A stretch of 6,511 bases of DNA, taken from NCBI GenBank assembly GCA_938021685.1, contig CALIFM010000018.1, forward strand, positions 1 to 6,511, written 5' to 3'. Source of the DNA: an uncultured Gammaproteobacteria bacterium. GTDB lineage: Bacteria; Pseudomonadota; Gammaproteobacteria; Arenicellales; Poriferihabitantaceae. The notes under the pieces were generated by a model, which saw nothing but the letters and a program-made list of their open reading frames with translations, was not told the DNA's origin and searched no databases. Positions 1-4,422 of this stretch are shown here, piece by piece (position 1 is the stretch's first letter; the number at the start of each line of letters is the position of its first letter). A program made the position numbers and the translations under genes.

Positions 1-1
1 T

Positions 2-7
2 GAGGGG
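2..7 (+). promoter_or_regulatory. Ribosome binding site of the AOR gene
   Basis: GAGGGG lies five bases before the ATG at 13. It supports that start rather than the overlapping ATG at 8, which reads into a stop after two codons. Nothing further upstream is visible, so the promoter and any preceding gene are outside the window. Confidence 0.6.
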
Positions 8-12
8 ATGAT

Positions 13-1833
13 ATGAGTTGGCAGCGAAAAATATTACGGGTGAATATGACCTCGGGCGAATGCAGTACGGAGCCGCTCAACATGGAGTGGGCGCAGCAAT
101 ATATGGGCCAACGCGGCCTCGGTAGTAAATATTTGCTAGAAGAAATGGACCCTGCTGCCGACCCTTTATCGCCTGAGAATAAGCTAATTTTTGCCACGGG
201 GCCGATGACAGGCACGATGGCTTCTACGGGTGGGCGTTATTCAGTCATTACCAAAGGTGCATTAACGGGCGCGATTGCTTGCTCTAATTCCGGCGGCAAG
301 TTTGGTGCAGCGCTTAAAACTGCTGGCTATGACATGGCGATTATTGAAGGTGCATCGGACAAGCCGATGTACTTGCACATCGAGAATGATAAAGTGCAGT
401 TGCGTGATGCTGGGCACTTGTGGGGCAAAACGGTGTGGGAGACCGAGGACGAGATTCATAAAGCGCACATTGGCACGCAAATGCGGGTGGCAGCCATTGG
501 CCCATCGGGCGAAAACCTGTGCCGCTACGCTTGTGTGGTGAATGATTATCATCGTGCAGCAGGGCGTTCTGGCGTGGGTGCGGTGATGGGATCAAAAAAG
601 CTGAAAGCAATTGCGGTGCATGGCACCGCAGGCGTGCGTACTGACGGTGACCCTAAAAAGACGATGGCGCTGTTGAATAAGATCAATGCGCGTATGGATG
701 ACCGTGGAGAATTGTCGCGCGACGGCACCATTGCGATGACCGATGTGACCAACACCTTTGGCAGCTTTCCGACGCGCAATAATCGCGACGTGCAGTTTGA
801 GGGCGCGGATAAACTGAACGCACGTGCGATGCAAACGCCGAATGAGAATGGCCACACCAATTTGGTGAGAGGGGCGGCTTGCTTTGGTTGCACCGTGGCT
901 TGTGGGCGTATTTGTAAGATTGACCCAACGCATTTTTCAGTTAAAGACAAGCCGCAGTATCACGGGGCTTCGGGGGGATTAGAGTATGAAACGGCGTATG
1001 CTTTAGGCTCGGCTTGCGGCGTGGATGACATGGATGCAGCGACTTATGCTGGGTTTTTGTGTAATGAATACGGCATGGACCCGATCTCGCTGGGCGGTTC
1101 GATCGCTGCGGCGATGGAGTTGTATGAAATTGGCGCGATTGACAGTAAAGTGACTAACGGCATTGAGCTTAAGTTTGGCTCGGCTGAGGCTTTGTGTCAG
1201 ATCACCGAAGCGACAGCACGAAACGAAGGTTTTGGCGCGGATGTGGCGATGGGGTCTAAATTGCTGACGGAAAAATATGGTCACCCTGATTTATCGATGT
1301 CGGTGAAGGGCCAAGAGTTTGCTGCCTATGATGGGCGCAGTATGCAGGGTATGGGCTTGGCTTATGCCACCAGCAACCGCGGGGCGTGCCATTTGCGGGC
1401 TGACCCGTACGGCCATGACTTTGAAACGACAGAGATTAAAGGCAAGGCCGATATTGTGCGCTTTTCGCAAGACCAAGTGGCGTCGATTGACTCAACGGGC
1501 TTGTGCATTTTTCCGGGTGGGGCAGGCTGGAGCATTGACGATTATTGTGAGCTGATTGATGTGAATTGCGAAGGCGATTGGAATGTTGATCGCTTTAACG
1601 AAACGGGCGAACGTATTTGGAATATTGAGCGGATATTTAATTTGCGTGCTGGTTTAAGTAAGGCGGATGACACCTTACCCAAGCGCATCTTGAGCGAACC
1701 TGCACCGTCGGGTGTGGGCAAAGGTTTGGTGTGCAAGCTGGATGAGATGTTGCCTGAGTATTATGAGCTACGTGGTTGGAGCAAAACCGGCGAGCCGAGC
1801 GAAAAGACCAAGCAGCGTTTGGGTATTGCTTGA
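13..1833 (+). CDS. Aldehyde:ferredoxin oxidoreductase family protein (tungsten/molybdenum pterin enzyme)
   Basis: A 606-residue protein, essentially the same length as the archaeal aldehyde ferredoxin oxidoreductases. Known members oxidise aldehydes to carboxylic acids in the cytoplasm. They use a bis-pterin tungsten (sometimes molybdenum) cofactor and one [4Fe-4S] cluster, and pass electrons to ferredoxin or a partner subunit. The N-terminus (KILRVNMTSGE, then RGLGSKYLLEE) and the glycine-rich part near residues 60-100 (ATGPMTGT, TGGRYSV, SNSGGKFG) fit the family's first domain. The cluster ligands are visible as CX2CX3C at C290, C293 and C297, plus the distal cysteine C498 in DSTGLCIF; the spacing closely matches the Pyrococcus enzyme. 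H460 in ACHLR is a likely active-site histidine. The start is supported by a good ribosome binding site and the family-typical N-terminus. A sulfur-carrier gene follows 70 bases downstream. No ferredoxin-like or flavoprotein partner is seen in the window. The metal and the substrate cannot be read from the sequence. Confidence 0.95.
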   Translation: MSWQRKILRVNMTSGECSTEPLNMEWAQQYMGQRGLGSKYLLEEMDPAADPLSPENKLIFATGPMTGTMASTGGRYSVITKGALTGAIACSNSGGKFGAALKTAGYDMAIIEGASDKPMYLHIENDKVQLRDAGHLWGKTVWETEDEIHKAHIGTQMRVAAIGPSGENLCRYACVVNDYHRAAGRSGVGAVMGSKKLKAIAVHGTAGVRTDGDPKKTMALLNKINARMDDRGELSRDGTIAMTDVTNTFGSFPTRNNRDVQFEGADKLNARAMQTPNENGHTNLVRGAACFGCTVACGRICKIDPTHFSVKDKPQYHGASGGLEYETAYALGSACGVDDMDAATYAGFLCNEYGMDPISLGGSIAAAMELYEIGAIDSKVTNGIELKFGSAEALCQITEATARNEGFGADVAMGSKLLTEKYGHPDLSMSVKGQEFAAYDGRSMQGMGLAYATSNRGACHLRADPYGHDFETTEIKGKADIVRFSQDQVASIDSTGLCIFPGGAGWSIDDYCELIDVNCEGDWNVDRFNETGERIWNIERIFNLRAGLSKADDTLPKRILSEPAPSGVGKGLVCKLDEMLPEYYELRGWSKTGEPSEKTKQRLGIA

Positions 1834-1867
1834 GTTTATTCTAAGATGTTAAAGCTGGCTGTGCACG

Positions 1868-1886
1868 AGCTCGAGCTACCTATAAT
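1868..1886 (+). promoter_or_regulatory. Possible internal -10 box with adjacent palindrome before the sulfur-carrier gene
   Basis: An exact TATAAT lies at 1881-1886, about 17 bases before the start of the next gene. Just upstream is the perfect 10-base palindrome AGCTCGAGCT (1868-1877). No recognisable -35 element is found 16-18 bases upstream of the hexamer. This could be an internal promoter with an operator, or chance in a 70-base spacer. Direct copies of AAGCTGG also occur at both ends of the spacer (near 1852 and 1889). Confidence 0.2.
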
Positions 1887-1903
1887 ATAAGCTGGGCAAA
1901 ACA

Positions 1904-2155
1904 TTGAATATCAAGCTTAAGATGTTGGGTGGCTTACGCCAATATTTGCCTGTGGCAGGTGACTTTGATCGTTGTGATCTTGATGTGGCAGAAGGCAGCA
2001 GCGTACAAGGAGCTATTGATACAGTAGCCTTGCCGGTTGGCAAACTCTTTTTTGTGATGCTAAACGGCACCAAATTGCACCCACAGGAGTACGATTCGAC
2101 CTTGTTAAGTGAAGGTGATGACTTTGTGCTGTTCCCGCCTGTTAAAGGAGGCTAG
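1904..2155 (+). CDS. MoaD/ThiS-family ubiquitin-like sulfur carrier protein
   Basis: An 83-residue beta-grasp protein. MoaD proteins carry sulfur as a C-terminal thiocarboxylate and deliver it, in a complex with MoaE, to build the dithiolene of molybdopterin or tungstopterin. Evidence is the family length, the pattern of a basic hydrophobic first strand (NIKLKMLGGLRQYLP), the central VMLNG segment, LLSEGDDFVLFPP near the end, and the terminal Gly-Gly (PPVKGG), which is the site of adenylylation and sulfur loading. The start is taken as TTG at 1904. The first ATG (1922) would delete the first beta-strand, and a TAA lies in frame at 1883. The ribosome binding site is weak (GGG at 1894-1896). 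Such carriers often neighbour AOR genes, so it is probably dedicated to the enzyme upstream. A role in thiamine synthesis is possible but not supported by context. Confidence 0.88.
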   Translation: MNIKLKMLGGLRQYLPVAGDFDRCDLDVAEGSSVQGAIDTVALPVGKLFFVMLNGTKLHPQEYDSTLLSEGDDFVLFPPVKGG

Positions 2156-2184
2156 TTGTACGGCTTAATTGCTGTATTAAAAGC
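2144..2184 (+). promoter_or_regulatory. Strong Shine-Dalgarno and intervening hairpin before the hydroxy-acid dehydrogenase gene
   Basis: AAAGGAGG at 2144-2151 overlaps the last codons of the sulfur-carrier gene and lies 36 bases before the ATG at 2188. Between them 2163-2169 (GCTTAAT) can pair with 2176-2178 (ATT) and 2181-2184 (AAGC), leaving a two-base bulge (2179-2180) and a six-base loop. If folded, the unpaired distance from Shine-Dalgarno to ATG falls to about 14 bases. No good ribosome binding site lies directly in front of the ATG. The GGAGG may instead simply reflect the required Gly-Gly codons. Confidence 0.3.
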
Positions 2185-2187
2185 TAT

Positions 2188-3333
2188 ATGCATCGCTTTA
2201 GTTACGACACGCGCTATCCCGCTATTTCCGACCTCAAAGCGCGGGCAAAAAAGCGCATCCCCAATTTTTCTTTTGATTATGTGGACGGTGGGATTGATCA
2301 AGAGCATGGTAAGGCGCGTAATCGTAATGCTTGGCATGAGATTGATTTGATTCCGCGCTATTTATGCGATGTTTCGAATGCTGATTTAAGCACGCGCATT
2401 TTTGATAAGGATTACGCATTACCGTTTGGGGTGCCGCCGATTGGCCTTGGTAACATGATGTGGCCCGGCGCTGAAATGGCGCTGGCGACGGCGGCGCAAA
2501 AAGCGAATATGCCTTACATCTTAAGCACCTTTAGCACCACGCCCCTTGAGGAGATTGCGGCGGCGGCGCCCGATGTGGCCTGGTTTCAGCTGTATGTGCC
2601 GAAAAAAGTAGAAGTGATGAAAGACTTGCTGGCCAAGGTGAAGGCGGCGGGCTTTAATGCGTTGGTGGTGACGCTGGACATCCCTGTGGGTGCAAAGCGT
2701 AATCGTGAGCTTAAAAATGGCTTGAAATTGCCGTTTTCGTTTACGCCGAAGATTATCTGGCAGTGCGCCACGCACCCAACTTGGGCATTGAGCACCTTAA
2801 AGCATGGACAGCCTGATTTTGTGAATGTGCTGGAATATAAAGAAGGTCCGAATGAGGGCTTGGCGCAGTTTATTACCAATTTTAATATGCATGGGGTGAC
2901 CCGTGAACGTATTGAGTTGATTCGTCAGGTATGGGATGGGCCTTTGGTGCTAAAGGGGGTGCAGCATGAGCCTGATATACAAGCAGCGCTGGAGATTGGT
3001 ATTGATGGGGTGATTGTTTCTAACCATGGTGGGCGGCAATTAGATGCCGCGCCGACTTCGGTGCAAAGCTTGCAAGATTTGGCTAGCTATGCCGACAAAG
3101 GTATGACGATGATGGTGGACAGTGGCATTCGCACCGGCACGGACGTGGTGCGGGCTAAGGCATTGGGCGCGCAAATGGCGTTTTCAGGCCGCAGCTTTTT
3201 TTGGGGGATGGGGGCGCTGGGTTTGGCCGGGGCCGAGCAGGTGGTTGGGATTTATCAGGATGAGATTGATCGTACCTTGAAGCAGGTGGGGTGTGCCTCG
3301 TTTAGGGAGATGGATGGGGGGTGGTTGGCATAA
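2188..3333 (+). CDS. FMN-dependent 2-hydroxy-acid dehydrogenase (L-lactate/mandelate dehydrogenase type)
   Basis: A 381-residue TIM-barrel flavoenzyme that oxidises an L-2-hydroxy acid to the 2-oxo acid using FMN. All family active-site residues are present: Y31, Y136 (WFQLY), T162, D164 and R171, K256, catalytic H280 and R283 in SNHGGRQLD, and the phosphate-binding D311, R315 and R335. Their spacing matches plant glycolate oxidase, except that the segment between R171 and K256 is about 19 residues longer. That longer segment contains THP at 195-197 followed by W199 and resembles the membrane-contacting region of bacterial LldD and mandelate dehydrogenases. The protein is therefore probably a peripheral inner-membrane enzyme reducing quinone rather than an oxygen-reducing oxidase. 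ATG 2188 is the only usual start codon after the in-frame TAA at 2143. It follows the sulfur-carrier gene by 32 bases and is probably co-transcribed. The exact substrate (lactate, glycolate, mandelate or other) is unknown. Confidence 0.93.
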   Translation: MHRFSYDTRYPAISDLKARAKKRIPNFSFDYVDGGIDQEHGKARNRNAWHEIDLIPRYLCDVSNADLSTRIFDKDYALPFGVPPIGLGNMMWPGAEMALATAAQKANMPYILSTFSTTPLEEIAAAAPDVAWFQLYVPKKVEVMKDLLAKVKAAGFNALVVTLDIPVGAKRNRELKNGLKLPFSFTPKIIWQCATHPTWALSTLKHGQPDFVNVLEYKEGPNEGLAQFITNFNMHGVTRERIELIRQVWDGPLVLKGVQHEPDIQAALEIGIDGVIVSNHGGRQLDAAPTSVQSLQDLASYADKGMTMMVDSGIRTGTDVVRAKALGAQMAFSGRSFFWGMGALGLAGAEQVVGIYQDEIDRTLKQVGCASFREMDGGWLA

Positions 3334-3463
3334 ACCCTAGGCTTTGTACAGTCTTGATTGATGGGAGAGTGGTAAGTGCAGGTGGAAGTTTTATGTCTTG
3401 CGCTTATTGATTGTAAACAAAGTTTCGATGAAAAATGATGCAAGAGCAGAAACACGAGGCTTC

Positions 3464-3504
3464 AGCCTGCCACTTAGAAGCTAACTGCTTTACTGGGCAG
3501 AGCT
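3464..3504 (+). other. Imperfect stem-loop, possible transcription end or RNA structure
   Basis: AGC+CTGCC (3464-3471) can pair with GGCAG (3496-3500) and GCT (3502-3504), with one bulged A at 3501. Inside, GAAGC (3477-3481) can pair with GCTTT (3487-3491) around a five-base loop. It lies about 130 bases after the dehydrogenase stop and has only a weak T run downstream (GGGCTTTTCC), so a classical terminator is doubtful. Confidence 0.25.
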
Positions 3505-3527
3505 ATTCGGGCTTTTCCAACAAATTG

Positions 3528-3556
3528 TTGTCACTCTCTTTAATTAGCAATTTAAA
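3528..3556 (+). promoter_or_regulatory. Candidate sigma70-type promoter of the RDD gene
   Basis: TTGTCA at 3528-3533 (five of six matches to the -35 consensus) is followed after 17 bases by TTTAAA at 3551-3556 (four of six matches to the -10 consensus). Transcription would begin near 3563, about 46 bases before the ATG. This is a pattern call only. Confidence 0.35.
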
Positions 3557-3562
3557 ACCGAT

Positions 3563-3577
3563 ACCCTTGGCAAGGGT
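3563..3577. promoter_or_regulatory. Perfect palindrome, possible operator of the RDD gene
   Basis: ACCCTTGGCAAGGGT has seven-base arms around one central base. It sits at the predicted transcription start of the candidate promoter and 31 bases before the ATG of the RDD gene. It could bind a dimeric repressor or form a short hairpin in the leader. No family-specific operator is recognised. Confidence 0.35.
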
Positions 3578-3608
3578 TGAAGTGTGTGCATGGGTTTAGA
3601 AAAAAGCA

Positions 3609-4148
3609 ATGCAGAAACAAGAACAAGATGAGCAGTTAAAGCAAAGGTATGCAGGCTTTTGGATAAGGTCGTTGGCCGCTGTTATAGATATCGCCATTTT
3701 GTTTTGTATATGGCTTATGCCTCGCATAATACTGTTCGGTGATGCATGGCCAGTACACTTTAGATCTACACCTTCGGATGATTGGAGCAATGGATGGCTT
3801 TGGTGGGATGCGTCGCTCATAATGGCTGCACCTTTTATAGCGGTGGTTTGGTTTTGGCTGCGTTTTGGGGCCACGCCCGGGAAAATGGTGCTCAGACTAA
3901 AAGTGGTGGATGCAGACACAGGTGAAAAACTGCGCCCCGGACAAGTGATTATTCGATGTGTTGGGTATGTAATTTCTTTCCTTGTGACTGGGATTGGCGT
4001 TTTGTCGATTTTGTTTGCTAAGCGCAAGCAAGGGTGGCATGACCAAATGGCCGATACGGTGGTGGTAAAAAGCAATTCAGGTTTGATGACCAATTTCAGA
4101 GGAAAAACCAAAGACGCCCCAACTAGCAAACCACTTGTTCAGCGTTAA
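3609..4148 (+). CDS. RDD family integral membrane protein
   Basis: A 179-residue inner-membrane protein. The RDD family is named for a conserved arginine and two aspartates; most members have no assigned function, and some have been linked to ion or solute transport. A charged, glutamine-rich N-terminus (1-13) leads into YAGFWIRSLAAVIDIAILF, giving R20 and D27 in the first membrane helix. A tryptophan-rich loop (57-66) precedes the second helix (about 68-84). Next come the characteristic FGATPGKMVLRLKVVD block (86-101), a third helix (about 113-136) and the closing GWHDQMADTVVV (142-153), whose D145 is the probable third signature residue. ATG 3609 is chosen because the only upstream in-frame candidate (GTG 3582) is followed by a stop at 3597. 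The ribosome binding site is weak. The gene appears to be a single transcription unit. The roughly 25-residue polar tail after the domain is unremarkable. Confidence 0.9.
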   Translation: MQKQEQDEQLKQRYAGFWIRSLAAVIDIAILFCIWLMPRIILFGDAWPVHFRSTPSDDWSNGWLWWDASLIMAAPFIAVVWFWLRFGATPGKMVLRLKVVDADTGEKLRPGQVIIRCVGYVISFLVTGIGVLSILFAKRKQGWHDQMADTVVVKSNSGLMTNFRGKTKDAPTSKPLVQR

Positions 4149-4180
4149 GTTGAGTGTGGAGTAAGAAGAGCCTAGTCTTT

Positions 4181-4203
4181 AGCCCTTGATCTGGTGGGTT
4201 TTT
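4181..4203 (+). terminator. Weak terminator-like hairpin after the RDD gene
   Basis: AGCCC (4181-4185) can pair with GGGTT (4196-4200), including one G-T pair, around a ten-base loop, followed by TTT. The stem is short and the loop large, so this is only a weak candidate, 33 bases after the RDD stop codon. Confidence 0.2.
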
Positions 4204-4329
4204 ATGCCTCAGAAGTAATTCGAGCTTGGCTTGTCACTTAAAATAAGTGGTAAATGATTTGCGCTTGTCAGCTGAGAGTATCAGCCAAAATTTTGTAATT
4301 TTAAGTAGTTTGTTCTGCAGATGGCGGTC

Positions 4330-4343
4330 TTAAACTGGTTTAA
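4330..4343. promoter_or_regulatory. Palindrome upstream of the esterase gene, possible operator
   Basis: TTAAACTGGTTTAA has perfect six-base arms around a two-base centre, 79 bases before the ATG at 4423. A second structure follows at once: TGCGC (4351-4355) opposite GCGCA (4368-4372), which also gives a direct repeat of GCGCAT. Position and symmetry suggest regulation, but no known binding motif is recognised. Confidence 0.25.
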
Positions 4344-4422
4344 TACTTATTGCGCATAGACGGAAAAGCGCATGGGGAAGTACGATTTCTGGTATATCAT
4401 AAATAATTAATAGACGAATATA

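Larger units (their letters stand above)
3334..3608. other. Gene-free spacer between the metabolic cluster and the RDD gene
   Basis: This 275-base stretch holds no convincing gene. The first part (3334-3460) shows no clear terminator and no strong structure. The rest contains an imperfect stem-loop (3464-3504), a candidate promoter (3528-3556) and a perfect palindrome (3563-3577), listed separately. Confidence 0.6.
4149..4422. other. Gene-free, AT-rich spacer before the esterase gene
   Basis: This 274-base stretch contains only very short open frames of 12-14 codons and no recognisable RNA gene. It holds a weak terminator-like hairpin (4181-4203) and a series of short perfect inverted repeats: CACTTA/TAAGTG (4235-4249), GCTGA/TCAGC (4271-4285), CAAAATTTTG (4286-4295), TTAAAC/GTTTAA (4330-4343) and TGCGC/GCGCA (4351-4372). 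No convincing paired -35 and -10 boxes were found. Confidence 0.5.

Noticed and set aside
2156..2350. 64-codon frame from TTG directly behind the AAAGGAGG site
   Set aside because: The spacing to the Shine-Dalgarno is good, but it overlaps the dehydrogenase gene in another frame and the protein resembles nothing known. Treated as a shadow frame.
3435..3599. Small open frame of 54 codons starting MMQEQKHE, ending 9 bases before the RDD start
   Set aside because: It has no ribosome binding site and no recognisable family, and it runs through the candidate promoter, the palindrome and the stem-loop. Most likely a chance frame.
3590..3631. 13-codon frame overlapping the RDD start, possible leader peptide
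   Set aside because: No ribosome binding site and no attenuator-like structure after it; too short to support.
3596..4129. Long frame on the opposite strand of the RDD gene (177 codons)
   Set aside because: It mirrors the RDD gene, whose protein has clear family motifs; the antisense translation shows none.
4286..4310. AT-rich run after the GCTGA/TCAGC hairpin as a terminator
   Set aside because: The stem is only five pairs and the following bases begin with AAAA, not a T run; unlikely to be an intrinsic terminator.
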